Part shown: positions 1 through 7,764 of the stretch, in pieces
Numbering within the stretch: position 1 is the stretch's first letter
Layout: the number at the start of each line of letters is the position of its first letter
NCBI GenBank assembly: GCA_038204465.1
Contig: JBBRCX010000105.1
Coordinates: 1 to 15,336 of the forward strand
DNA length: 15,336 bases
Source of the DNA: JBBRCX01 sp038204465
Lineage (GTDB): Bacteria; Planctomycetota; Phycisphaerae; Tepidisphaerales; Tepidisphaeraceae
Direction: 5' to 3'
Notes under the pieces: model-generated
What the model saw: only the letters and a program-made list of their open reading frames with translations
Told to the model about the DNA's origin: nothing
Database searches by the model: none
Program-made: the position numbers and the translations under genes

Positions 1-813
1 CATCGTCTTGTGCACCCAGCAGCGCTGCTGGCGGGTCTGTGGGAACACCTTCGACAACGCCAGCCAGAAGCCCAACGATCCATCCCCCGTCGCCAGCTTG
101 GGCGGCTCGGTCATCCCTCTGCTCTTGAGGTCCAGCAGCAATGCCGTCCAGCTCGTCTCGCTCTCCCGTTGGCCGTCGACAATGGCGATCAACTCCTTGC
201 GGCCATCTTCCAAAGCGCCCATTAAAACCAGCACGCACGGGCGATCGTCGCTCAAGCGGCAGGAGAAGTAGATGCCGTCGGCCCAGAGGTAGACGTAACG
301 CTTGCCCGAGAGATCGCGTTTGCTCCAGTCCGCGTACTCTCCCTGCCAGGCCTGCAGCATCCGCACCACCGATGTGGGCGACAGCCCCGACCCGTCGAAG
401 CCCAGATGCACCAGCGCATCGGGCATCTCACCGCTGCTGATCCCTTTGAGATACAGCCACGGCACCAGGTCCTGGATCGCCCGAGTCTTCCGCAGATAAG
501 GCGGAAGAATCTTTGAAGTGAAGCGGAAACGCACGCCGTTCTCGTCCACGCGCCGGTCGTCCACACGCGGCTGGTTCACCTCCAGCGGACCGACCCCCGA
601 CAGGATCGTCCGCGGCGGCTTGGCGCCGTTGCGAACCACCAGGCGATGACCCGCCTCGTCCCGCTGATGCGCGTGGGCGCCGACGTACTGGGCCACCTCG
701 TCCTCGATCGCCTTCTGCAAAGCGCGACGTGCCCCTTCGCGGGCGATCTGTTCCAGGGTGGCAAAAACGACCGGCTCGGTTGCCAGCCGCAACGCAAATG
801 ATGATGATGACAT
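1..813 (-). CDS. IS256-family (mutator-type) transposase, 3' end outside window
   Basis: This is a DDE transposase that would cut and paste its own insertion sequence. The frame starts at ATG 813 and stays open for 271 codons to the window edge; family members run about 390-430 residues, so the last third is missing from view. Two of the three acidic catalytic residues are visible: Asp179 in WADGIYF and Asp244 in GDGSLGFW. The segment then runs into RQQRCWVHKTM, the usual continuation in this family. The glutamate lies beyond the edge. The N-terminal half has the usual helix-rich region (ALQKAIEDEVAQYVGA, then RNGAKPPRTILSGVGPLEV). The start is supported by a Shine-Dalgarno GGAAGGA 8 nt upstream. 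No frameshift is seen, so the visible part looks intact. Family assignment is by motif recognition and is firm; the element's name is unknown. Confidence 0.93.
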   Translation of the reverse strand, partial: MSSSSFALRLATEPVVFATLEQIAREGARRALQKAIEDEVAQYVGAHAHQRDEAGHRLVVRNGAKPPRTILSGVGPLEVNQPRVDDRRVDENGVRFRFTSKILPPYLRKTRAIQDLVPWLYLKGISSGEMPDALVHLGFDGSGLSPTSVVRMLQAWQGEYADWSKRDLSGKRYVYLWADGIYFSCRLSDDRPCVLVLMGALEDGRKELIAIVDGQRESETSWTALLLDLKSRGMTEPPKLATGDGSLGFWLALSKVFPQTRQQRCWVHKTM

Positions 814-845
814 GTGGCGTATCCTTCCGGGCCTCGTGGCCCAAC

Positions 846-871
846 GGGTGAGTGAGTTGAATCAATCACCC
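846..871. repeat. imperfect inverted repeat upstream of the transposase
   Basis: The arms GGGTGAGTGAGT (846-857) and, on the opposite strand, GGGTGATTGATT (871-860) match at 10 of 12 positions with almost no loop. The repeat sits between the transposase ribosome-binding site and the presumed IS end. It could be a transcript hairpin that limits transposase expression from outside promoters, or a protein-binding palindrome. The function is inference. Confidence 0.5.
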
Positions 872-1074
872 AAGGTACGCCGCTTTTATTGCCGCGTCTT
901 CATCCACAGCTTTTGGTCATAGCTCATGGAGTTGGCTGAACGCCACAATACGTGCTTCGGTGCGAAGGGGATTCTGAACGGGATGGGGGTTAACCGGTTT
1001 ATACGGATGGTCAAAGAGCAGCCGTGTAACTCCCGACACATAGCTTGCCGGAGCGTCCCAAGTTTATGGGCGCG

Positions 1075-2292
1075 TCACTGCACCAATGAGATGTGTCCGC
1101 CATTCGGGTTGAGCGACAGGTCGTAATGAATGGCGGAAGTTCCTGTCATGTCAATGCTCTTTCCCACCACCGACCCGTAGATGTCGCCCGTGCCCCCCAA
1201 GGTAATCGCACTAAGCGGGGCATAGACGTCCGCATAAAGAGCAGAGCTGCTCGTGACGGAGAGGCCGCCGGGCGAATTTCCGGACGGAGTCTTCACCATC
1301 ACCACCCTGAGATTCCCAGGTATGCTGTTAAAAGTCGTCGCATTGCCGTTCATTGAGAAGTTGCCGTAGCAATAGATCGTGGCCGGCCCGGTGAAGGTGA
1401 GTGTGCCGGAAATCGTCACATTGTTGAAGTAATAATGCCCGGCGGGCAGCGTCGCTGACTTGTTACCGCCCAGGCTGAAGCTGCTTGCGGAAACCGTACC
1501 GCTCGGACAGAGGCCATTGTCGTTGTTCGAAGAGTTGTACGGACTCGGGTCCTCGACAGGATAGCTTAGTGGCGTCACCAGCGGGGTCGTTGAACCCGTT
1601 ACCGCGCTGCTGCCATACACCAGCTTGCCCACCCCAGGGAATGCGTTGCCGTTGATCTGCGTGCTACCGCCCAGAGTGATATCGCCGTTGGAGCCTATGT
1701 TCCCGAAGTTCCCGGCCGAGGATCCGGTTTTGGACCAGTAGGCGGTGCTCGAATTGCCGGACATTTTTATGTAGTCCAGCCCGACCACCGCGAACTTGAT
1801 GCCAACGATAGATGCGGTGGCGCTGGCGTTCACGTCACACGTGTTCATCCCGATGGCCTTGGCGAACAGCAGCGGAATGGCGTTGCCCCTGGCGCTGGTC
1901 CGGCGGCACCACACGCGGACCGCGTTGGCACGGTTCGAGCTAACGGATGTGAAGGTGCGCGCAGTCGTGTCCCACAGGCCAAACTCGACGTCCTGCGTAA
2001 CGTCTATGCTGACCGATGAACCATCGGCGGTGTTTTCGGCCGCAGCGTCCTGTGCGTAGGTTCGCGCCGTGCTTCCACTCTGCGCCAGTCCGGTAACTGC
2101 GTAACGCGCCGCTGCGTCGGCGGTTCGCCGCAATTCGGTCTTGACCACCTGGACGCGGCCGTAGTCCACTCCAATCGAACAGAATCCAATCGTGGCTGTC
2201 ATCACGATCGCCAAATAAATCAGCGCGGTCCCTTTGTGGCGGTCTGCCGCGGTGCCGCGCTTGACAATGTCGCGCGTCGCTCTGCTGGTCAT
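1075..2292 (-). CDS. TadE/TadG-like protein with C-terminal beta-repeat domain
   Basis: A 405-residue protein. Residues 21-70 match the N-terminus of the TadE/G-like (Flp pilus assembly) family: a basic start, one membrane helix (about 22-44), then GVDYGRVQVVKTELRRTADA, the characteristic post-helix segment ending in Ala-Asp-Ala-Ala. Residues about 165-405 are Gly/Ser/Thr/Asn-rich with short repeated beta-strand units (for example TLTFTGPATIYCYGNFSMNG and ALYADVYAPLSAITLGGTGD). This resembles the polymer-forming/DUF7305-like tails of planctomycete proteins. The start ATG has an AGGAG 6 nt upstream. It probably sits in the inner membrane with the repeat domain outside. No tadA, tadB, tadC, rcpA or prepilin gene is nearby, so a role in pilus assembly cannot be claimed; a stand-alone cell-surface role is equally possible. 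Confidence 0.85.
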   Translation of the reverse strand: MTSRATRDIVKRGTAADRHKGTALIYLAIVMTATIGFCSIGVDYGRVQVVKTELRRTADAAARYAVTGLAQSGSTARTYAQDAAAENTADGSSVSIDVTQDVEFGLWDTTARTFTSVSSNRANAVRVWCRRTSARGNAIPLLFAKAIGMNTCDVNASATASIVGIKFAVVGLDYIKMSGNSSTAYWSKTGSSAGNFGNIGSNGDITLGGSTQINGNAFPGVGKLVYGSSAVTGSTTPLVTPLSYPVEDPSPYNSSNNDNGLCPSGTVSASSFSLGGNKSATLPAGHYYFNNVTISGTLTFTGPATIYCYGNFSMNGNATTFNSIPGNLRVVMVKTPSGNSPGGLSVTSSSALYADVYAPLSAITLGGTGDIYGSVVGKSIDMTGTSAIHYDLSLNPNGGHISLVQ

Positions 2293-2700
2293 TTCGGGCT
2301 CCTGACTGGCGGCGAACGAGGTTCAATGCGGGACCCCAAGTATTGACATCGGGGAACGACAGAACGCTTCTGAAGCGGAAATTGGGCAGGCTGCGATGCG
2401 ACGCCGCTCGGCGGCGGGGCAGCGCGTCGGGGGACCTGCTCGACGGCGGCCACCTGATCGCGCACAACAAAGTCACCCCCTTAACAGGTGAAAGTACTTC
2501 CGATCCGGTTTACGAAGCTGAACGTGAGAAGCGGCGATGACGTTCAGAGGCCCAGCCACAACTCATGTCAACGGGAACGTGGACCTGCAGGGCGACTTAA
2601 TCGCTGCGCCGATAACCGGCGCGTTCATCCGAGGTGCGACAGCGACGAATCCAGCGACGATATGTTTGCGCTTCCGGCTGGGTGACCTGAATGGCCAGGG
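2293..2700. other. 408-bp region without an intact gene
   Basis: This lies upstream of the TadG-like gene and downstream of the coiled-coil gene. No frame in it has convincing start, ribosome-binding site and coding bias together. Its right half carries the possible broken beta-repeat remnant described separately. The left half (2293-2480) should hold the promoter of the TadG-like gene, but I see no clear -35/-10 pair. Confidence 0.5.
2488..2700 (+). pseudogene. possible frameshifted remnant of a beta-repeat surface protein
   Basis: Read on the plus strand, 2488-2541 encodes a segment ending KLNVRSGDD. From 2537, one base out of phase, the next frame reads TFRGPATTHVNGNVDLQGDL and stays open past 2700. 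Joined by a one-base shift near 2536-2542, the two give the same kind of repeat as the TadG-like protein 200 bp away, whose residues 312-331 region includes TFTGPATIYCYGNFSMNGN. The shared pattern is TF-x-GPAT, then GN with a following G. This suggests a decayed or duplicated fragment of a related gene, inverted relative to the intact one. The match is short and could be chance; no start or stop of an original gene can be defined. Confidence 0.33.
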
Positions 2701-3069
2701 TTACCCGCCATCAGGTTGCCCGACGGTCTGGCGGATGCGATCCACGACATCGCGGATCTGAGTTGGGTCGGCCGGGCCGTCCTCGCCAGCGCCAATTCCC
2801 TTGAGCTCGTCGATCAGACGGCGCAGCTCGTCGCGCTGACCGGGCGCGGTCGCCCGTCCATGCAGGGAGTTGAGCTTTCGAACGTCCGTCTCGACGTCCT
2901 TGCCGGCCCCGCGGAGCGATTGCGCGGCCTGTTTGAGAGCTTCCCGCGCTGTGGCCCGGTCCGCCTTCATCTTCGCCCGCGCCGCGGCAAACTGTTCCTT
3001 GAATGCCGCTTTGGCGGCGGCCAACTGCTCCTTGATTCTCAACACCGCGTCCGAGTCGCCTTGCTGCAC
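2701..3069 (-). CDS. coiled-coil hypothetical protein, 5' end uncertain or lost
   Basis: From the only normal start in frame (GTG 3069) this gives 122 residues. The first 75 are almost uninterrupted charged/alanine heptads (for example RIKEQLAAAKAAFKEQFAAA), predicted to form a long coiled coil. A helical second half follows (DELRRLIDELKGIG, then DPTQIRDVVDRIRQTVG). The frame stays open upstream to 3264 for another 65 codons of the same composition (FAARRDALQEAAATGRQEIR), yet holds no ATG, GTG or TTG before the in-frame stop at 3265-3267. The visible start is therefore probably internal, and the true 5' end may have been lost or frameshifted. No signal peptide or membrane segment is visible, and I cannot assign a family. 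Coding bias is good, so the protein was real at least in an ancestor. Confidence 0.6.
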   Translation of the reverse strand: MQQGDSDAVLRIKEQLAAAKAAFKEQFAAARAKMKADRATAREALKQAAQSLRGAGKDVETDVRKLNSLHGRATAPGQRDELRRLIDELKGIGAGEDGPADPTQIRDVVDRIRQTVGQPDGG

Positions 3070-3264
3070 CGCCTCCTGAAGCGATTGTCGTAGTTGCTGG
3101 AACGCCGCGCGGTTCGCCTCGATGAGGTCGCGGATCTCCTGGCGGCCCGTCGCAGCCGCTTCCTGTAACGCATCCCGGCGCGCGGCAAAGTCCGCGTGCG
3201 CCGCGCTCGCGTGCTCGGCGTGTCCCTGGACCTCCGCTCCGGTAAGTGCCTCCCTCCGTTCGCG

Positions 3265-3592
3265 TCACCGATAGAAACCCCACGGTGCCTGGAAATGGCT
3301 GCGATCGGAAGGGAGGGACGGCGGTTCCTCCTGATCCCGGTATGCAGCGACCATTTGGTGGTCGCGCGCCATCGCGGGGGGGGAAACATCACGCGCGAAA
3401 CTTGGCGCAAGAAGCCAAGGCGGGCCGCATTTCACGCATCATTTCATTTGCGGCGGGTAATGTTAGAGAGCGTGCCGCTTATGAAATCGCCACTGCGTTG
3501 GTCAGTCAGGGTTTGAGCGGCGGGCTTGAGCATGGCCGTCGATCGGTTGATCGTTTCACTGCGAGCATGGCGGCAGCCGGAACGGTTCCGGC
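3265..3592. other. 328-bp gap with no recognisable gene
   Basis: It lies between the small membrane protein gene and the start-less coiled-coil frame, both on the minus strand. Plus-strand open frames here lack ribosome-binding sites and recognisable protein features. It contains a run of eight G at 3376-3383. A purine-rich GGAGGGAGG on the minus strand near 3250-3258 looks like a strong ribosome-binding site but has no start codon at a usable distance downstream. Confidence 0.4.
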
Positions 3593-3865
3593 TCAATGCC
3601 CTGGCGGCATCTTTGGGTCGCCTGGGGGAATTGATGGCGCCGGCGGGGTTGCGGGCTTATCGTTCCCTCTGAATTCCACTTCGAAACCTCGCTGCCTCTG
3701 TTCGCGCTCCTCGCGGGTGGGGAACTTGGCCTTCCACCATTCGCCGAGCTTGCGGCTCCATGGCGGCTCGTAGTGCGCGTGAAACCATCCGCTTACTGAG
3801 ATGCCGAGGGCCGCGAAGAGTAGCGACACGATCAAGCCGGCTGCTGAGCTGATGCACCACCACAT
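3593..3865 (-). CDS. small single-pass membrane protein, unknown function
   Basis: A 90-residue protein. It has one N-terminal hydrophobic helix (about residues 8-27, SSAAGLIVSLLFAALGISVS). A Trp-rich basic stretch with KLGEWWKAKFPTREEREQRQ follows at about 38-58, then a Pro-rich tail ending SIPPGDPKMPPGH. The start ATG 3865 has AGGA 10 nt upstream, and codon use fits the neighbourhood. The helix could be an uncleaved anchor with the charged tail on one face of the membrane. It is co-oriented with the coiled-coil frame but 330 bp away, so an operon is unlikely. I do not recognise a family. Confidence 0.6.
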   Translation of the reverse strand: MWWCISSAAGLIVSLLFAALGISVSGWFHAHYEPPWSRKLGEWWKAKFPTREEREQRQRGFEVEFRGNDKPATPPAPSIPPGDPKMPPGH

Positions 3866-4019
3866 CGCTGCAGGAATCCTTTGAAGTCGCCGCCCGTTCA
3901 GCCTTCTGTGGACAGCAAAGCGCCTTCTATGACAATCAGATTAATCGCAAGTGAGTGTTTGTTTCTGCTCGTATCGATCGGTGCTCATCGGTGTTACATC
4001 GGTGGCTGGAATGTGTTTT

Positions 4020-4382
4020 TCAATCGTCTTCGCCGCGATAGGTGCATTTGGAGGTGCAGGTTTCGTGGACTACTACCTTGGAGAGTTGGGGGAGGTTGGG
4101 CTTGACGCGCTTCCAGATCCAGCGGCAGAGGTTTTCGCTGGTGGGGTTTTCCAGGCCCTCGACTTCGTTGAGGTGGTAGTGATCGAGCTGGATGAGCAGG
4201 GGGTTGAAGGCGGCCTTGATGTCGGCGAAGTCCATGACCCAGCCGGTGTGGGGGCCGACGGGCCCGCGGACGTGGAGGGAGACGCGGAAAGAGTGGCCGT
4301 GAAGGCGGGTGCACTTGTGGCCGGTGGGGGCGTTGGGGAGGCGGTGGGCGGCCTCGAAGGTGAAGGTTTTGCTGATTTCCAT
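4020..4382 (-). CDS. queD: 6-carboxy-5,6,7,8-tetrahydropterin synthase (QueD/PTPS family)
   Basis: A 120-residue enzyme of the 6-pyruvoyl-tetrahydropterin synthase fold. Bacterial members turn 7,8-dihydroneopterin triphosphate into 6-carboxytetrahydropterin, the second step toward preQ0 and queuosine. The zinc-binding histidines are present: His13 in EAAHRL, and His28 and His30 in RLHGHSF. So are the catalytic Cys24 (TGHKCTRLHGH), His68 (LDHYHLNE) and Glu107 (VVHETC). Length matches the family (about 120). The start at ATG 4382 gives the usual N-terminus MEISKTFTFEAAHRL; an ATG seven codons upstream is possible, and neither has a clear Shine-Dalgarno. No queC, queE or folE is nearby. The Cys-containing motif favours QueD over eukaryote-type PTPS, although other carboxypterin uses exist. 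Confidence 0.92.
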   Translation of the reverse strand: MEISKTFTFEAAHRLPNAPTGHKCTRLHGHSFRVSLHVRGPVGPHTGWVMDFADIKAAFNPLLIQLDHYHLNEVEGLENPTSENLCRWIWKRVKPNLPQLSKVVVHETCTSKCTYRGEDD

Positions 4383-4443
4383 GGCGATTCGGGTACGCAG
4401 CATCTTACCAGAAAGGGCGGGAGGGCTGGGTGGGCGGCGCGGG

Positions 4444-6345
4444 TCAGCGGTCGGGCTGGAGTTGGCGGTCGGCCTGGGTGATGTCTTCCTGCTGGCGCTG
4501 GGACTGGCGGAGGTGGGAACGCCAGGTGGCTTCGAGCTGGCGGTCGTCTTCGGTCCAGGCGCCGCGGGTGGCGACCGCGATCTGCTTGATGGGGAACTTG
4601 GGGGTGCGGTCCATGTAGAGCAGGCCGTTGGCTTCCTGATAGGTGTCGGTGAACTGCGTGTAGCAGAAGCCGGCGAGCAGCGGCAGGGAGCGAACGGTGT
4701 CGAGCAGCTTGAAGTAGAGCCGGGTGAATTCGTCGGCGGTGCGTGCGCGGCTGTAGCCCCAGGTGCCGGCCCGGTCGGAGAAGGCGATGCCGCCGAATTC
4801 GGTAAGCATGATCGGCTGATTCTGATAGGCGAAGCCGTCGAGCACGAGCATCTTGTTGCCGGGGCGTTCGAAGCGCATGAGGTGATCGAGGGAATGGTCG
4901 CCATGCGAGTAGCGCTGGGCCATGCGGGCGGGGTCGGCGTCGTAGTCGTGTATTCCGACGATGTCGGTGGCGGCGGCTTCCCAGCCGTCGTTGCCGATCA
5001 CGGGGCGGCTGGGGTCGAGGGTCTTGGTGAGGTGATAGAGGGCCTGGATGGCGTGCCGCTGGGCGGGGCTCTCGGGGAGGTCGGGCACGCCCCACGATTC
5101 ATTGATCGGGACCCAGGCGACGATGCAGGGGTGGCTGATGTCGCGGAGAATGGCGTTGGTCCACTGCTCGGTGAGGCGCTGGATCGTTTGCTTCGAGAAG
5201 CGGTAGGCGCTGGGCATCTCCTCCCAGACGAAGAGGCCCAGCTTGTCGGCCCAGTAGAGGAAGCGGGGGTTCTCGATCTTCTGGTGCTTGCGGACGCCAT
5301 TGAAGCCCATCTGTTTCACGAGTTCGACGTCGCGGCGATAGGCATCGTCATCGGGCGCGGTGAGCCCGCCCTGCGGCCAGTACCCCTGGTCGAGGACGAG
5401 AAAGAGCGGATAGGGCTTGCCGTTGAGGACGAATCGATTGCCCAGCAGCGAGATGGAGCGCATGGCGGTGTAGCTGCTGACGTCGTCGACGGAGCGTCCG
5501 TTCTCGTCGATGAGACGGACCTGGGCATCGATGAGCCGGGGCGAATGCGGGCTCCAGAGAAGCTCGTTGCGGTAGTCGTCGATGCCGGGGTCGGAGATGA
5601 CGATGCGGCGGGTGACTTCGTCGCTGTCGACGGCGTAGTTGTCATCGGCGAGGAGCTTGTCGCCGGCGCGAAGGATGACATTCAGGCGCAGGCCTTCGCG
5701 GCGCGGGCCGGCAATTTGCGCTTCGAGGCTGATCTCCCAGCGCTCGACATTGGGGGTCCATCGGAGATTCTGGATGCGGGTGGCGGGGACGACCTCGAGC
5801 CAGACGGGCTGCCAGATTCCGGTGGTGCGCATGTACCAGATGGAATGCGGCTCACGGCGCCAATCCTGCTTGCCGCGCGGCTTGGCGAGATCGTCGGGAT
5901 CATCGACGGCCTGGACAACGATGGTCTGTTTGCCGCGAGGTGTGAGAAGCTCGGTGATGTCGGCGGAGAAGGGGGTGTAGCCGCCTTCGTGCTGGACGGC
6001 GAGGCGTCCGTTGACCCAGACGCTGGCGTGGTAATCGACGGCGCCGAAGTGGAGGAGCAGGCGGTCTGAGCCTTTGAGCTTTGGCCCATTAAAGGCGCGG
6101 CGATACCAGCAAGCCTTGTAGAGGGCGCCGTCTTCGACGCCGCTCGCGGGGGTCTCGGGGGAGAATGGGACGCGGATCTTCTTGTTGAATCGAACGGCGT
6201 CGGGATTGGTGAAGCGCGCGTCGGGATCGAGGGCGAATTCCCATTCGCCGTCGAGGGACGTCCAGCGAGCTCGCTGCAGTTGCGGCCGCGGATAGGCGGC
6301 AGCGGCGCTGACGCGGGCTTGCTTGCGCTTTGGTTTCTGTTTCAA
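4444..6345 (-). CDS. glycoside hydrolase family 2 protein (beta-galactosidase/beta-glucuronidase-like)
   Basis: A 633-residue retaining beta-glycosidase. It has a sugar-binding jelly-roll domain (about 25-190, with LDGEWEF near the start and HEGGYTPFSADITELL at 119-134), an immunoglobulin-like domain (about 195-300) and a TIM barrel (about 305-600). The acid/base glutamate is Glu416 in WVPINESWG and the nucleophile is Glu516 in LTEFGG, so both catalytic residues are intact. No signal peptide is visible, so it is probably cytoplasmic and acts on imported oligosaccharides; the substrate cannot be told from sequence. The tail (610-633) is Gln-rich and extra. The start is TTG 6345, with GGAG 5 nt upstream (CGGAGACATCTTG); no in-frame ATG fits. 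It is co-oriented with queD and 61 bp upstream of it, but no functional link is evident. Confidence 0.93.
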   Translation of the reverse strand: MKQKPKRKQARVSAAAAYPRPQLQRARWTSLDGEWEFALDPDARFTNPDAVRFNKKIRVPFSPETPASGVEDGALYKACWYRRAFNGPKLKGSDRLLLHFGAVDYHASVWVNGRLAVQHEGGYTPFSADITELLTPRGKQTIVVQAVDDPDDLAKPRGKQDWRREPHSIWYMRTTGIWQPVWLEVVPATRIQNLRWTPNVERWEISLEAQIAGPRREGLRLNVILRAGDKLLADDNYAVDSDEVTRRIVISDPGIDDYRNELLWSPHSPRLIDAQVRLIDENGRSVDDVSSYTAMRSISLLGNRFVLNGKPYPLFLVLDQGYWPQGGLTAPDDDAYRRDVELVKQMGFNGVRKHQKIENPRFLYWADKLGLFVWEEMPSAYRFSKQTIQRLTEQWTNAILRDISHPCIVAWVPINESWGVPDLPESPAQRHAIQALYHLTKTLDPSRPVIGNDGWEAAATDIVGIHDYDADPARMAQRYSHGDHSLDHLMRFERPGNKMLVLDGFAYQNQPIMLTEFGGIAFSDRAGTWGYSRARTADEFTRLYFKLLDTVRSLPLLAGFCYTQFTDTYQEANGLLYMDRTPKFPIKQIAVATRGAWTEDDRQLEATWRSHLRQSQRQQEDITQADRQLQPDR

Positions 6346-6540
6346 GATGTCTCCGACGTTGGCCGCCGCCGGGCGCGCGGCGGTGAGGAATGTATCGGGG
6401 AGGAGGCATCAGGAAAATAGCCAATTCTCCGCCTGTGGAGGTTGAGGCTACGGTGGGGCATTGGAGGGCAGGCTGTGCCGATGGCATGGCTGTTGCGGAA
6501 TCTGGCAGGCGCGTCGAGACGCCGAGGAAAGGACCTGGCG

Positions 6541-7764
6541 ATGGCAGAGGCAAAGAAGCAGGGCGGGATGCCGCGGCAGAAGCAGAGGCGGAGGCCGACA
6601 GATCTCCAGAGCAGGACGCGCGCGCGACACACGGGCAACGGACAGTCGAGCGCTGGCGATAACGGGCAGGCTGCTGTCACCTCAACCACGATTGAATCGA
6701 TCGAGTCGGCGAAGTCGGCCGGCCTTCGCTACGTCTCTAACAGCAGCCCGGGAATCTCTCGAAAGCGGGCGGGAACGGGGTTCAGGTACGTCGATGGGAA
6801 GGGGAAGGCGGTGCGCGATGCACAGACGCTGGCGCGGATCAAGGCGCTGGTGATTCCGCCGGCGTGGGAAGACGTGTGGATTTGCGCCGATGCGCGGGGG
6901 CACATCCAGGCGGTGGGGCGGGACGTGCGGGGGCGAAAGCAGTATCGATATCACCCCAGGTATCGCGAGGCGAGGGACGAGAACAAATACGAGCGCATGA
7001 TCGATTTCGTCGCGGCGCTGCCGAAGATCCGGCGGCGGGTGCGGCGCGACCTGCGTAAGAAGGGGCTGGTGCGCGAGAAGGTGCTGGCGGCGGTCGTGCG
7101 GCTGCTGGAGACGACGCTGATCCGGGTGGGAAATGACGAATACGCGAAGCAGAACAAGTCGTACGGGCTGACGACCATTCGCAACAAACACGCCGACGTG
7201 AAGGGCTCGACGGTGCGTTTTGAGTTTCGCGGCAAGAGCGGCGTCGAGCATGCGATCGACCTGGAGGACAAGCGGATCGCGAAGATCGTCCGCCAGTGCC
7301 AGGACCTGCCGGGGGAGGAGCTGTTCGGATATGTCGACGATGGAGGGCAGGCCCGCGACGTGGGCTCAGCGGACGTGAACGATTACCTGCGCGAGATCAC
7401 GGGGAAGGAGTTCACCGCCAAGGATTTCCGCACCTGGGCGGGGACGGTGCTGGCGGCGCGGGCGCTGCAGGAATTCGAGCAGGTCGATTCGCAGGCAATG
7501 GCGAAGAAGAACGTGGTGGCAGCGATCGAGTCGGTGGCGAAGAAGCTGGGGAACACGCGGGCGGTCTGCCGGAAATGCTACATCCATCCGGCGGTGATCG
7601 ATTCGTACATGGACGGCTCGCTGCTGGAGAACCTGACGCAGCGCGCGAAGCGGCTGGCAAAAACGCTGCAGAACCTGCAGCCAACGGAGGCGGCGGTTCT
7701 GGTGCTGCTGCAGCGCCGGCTGATCGATGAGAAGAAGAAGGTGAAGCGGAAGTCGGCCGCATGA
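6541..7764 (+). CDS. DNA topoisomerase IB (poxvirus type)
   Basis: A 407-residue type IB topoisomerase. It nicks one DNA strand through a 3'-phosphotyrosine, lets supercoils relax, and reseals without ATP. The full catalytic set is visible: Arg214 (TTIRNKHADVKG), Lys232 (FRGKSGVEH), Arg297 (KDFRTWAGT), His349 (CYIHPAVIDSY) and nucleophile Tyr356. The N-terminal beta domain includes IPPAWEDVWIC at about 105-115. The first 50 residues and the C-terminal KKKVKRKSAA are basic and low-complexity, probably extra DNA-contacting tails. I chose ATG 6541 because AAGGA lies 7 nt upstream; a longer frame starts at 6442 without one. It is divergent from the GH2 gene with a 195-bp gap. It is commonly found as a single gene in soil and planctomycete genomes. 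Confidence 0.95.
   Translation: MAEAKKQGGMPRQKQRRRPTDLQSRTRARHTGNGQSSAGDNGQAAVTSTTIESIESAKSAGLRYVSNSSPGISRKRAGTGFRYVDGKGKAVRDAQTLARIKALVIPPAWEDVWICADARGHIQAVGRDVRGRKQYRYHPRYREARDENKYERMIDFVAALPKIRRRVRRDLRKKGLVREKVLAAVVRLLETTLIRVGNDEYAKQNKSYGLTTIRNKHADVKGSTVRFEFRGKSGVEHAIDLEDKRIAKIVRQCQDLPGEELFGYVDDGGQARDVGSADVNDYLREITGKEFTAKDFRTWAGTVLAARALQEFEQVDSQAMAKKNVVAAIESVAKKLGNTRAVCRKCYIHPAVIDSYMDGSLLENLTQRAKRLAKTLQNLQPTEAAVLVLLQRRLIDEKKKVKRKSAA

Larger units (their letters stand above)
1..925 (-). mobile_element. IS256-family insertion sequence, 5' portion with candidate terminal inverted repeat
   Basis: The transposase lies at the window's left edge, and its upstream end of the element should be within about 100 bp of the start codon. 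The stretch 904-925, read outward-in on the minus strand as GAGCTATGACCAAAAGCTGT, looks like the terminal repeat typical of this family (purine start, CAAAA core). It is my best candidate for the element's right boundary. The partner repeat and the target-site duplication lie outside the window, so the boundary is inferred, not proven. Confidence 0.55.

Noticed and set aside
2343..2540. 65-codon plus-strand frame upstream of the beta-repeat remnant
   Set aside because: No Shine-Dalgarno, no recognisable protein features, and it ends within the frame-broken region.
3246..3773. 175-codon plus-strand frame across the gap and the small membrane protein
   Set aside because: No ribosome-binding site, mixed composition, overlaps the better-supported minus-strand gene, and includes a G8 run unlikely in a conserved gene.
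4309..6069. 586-codon open frame on the plus strand opposite the GH2 and queD genes
   Set aside because: It is antisense to two genes with complete catalytic motifs. Its Gly/Val/Glu-rich product has no recognisable domain and no ribosome-binding site, as expected from high-GC codon bias on the other strand.
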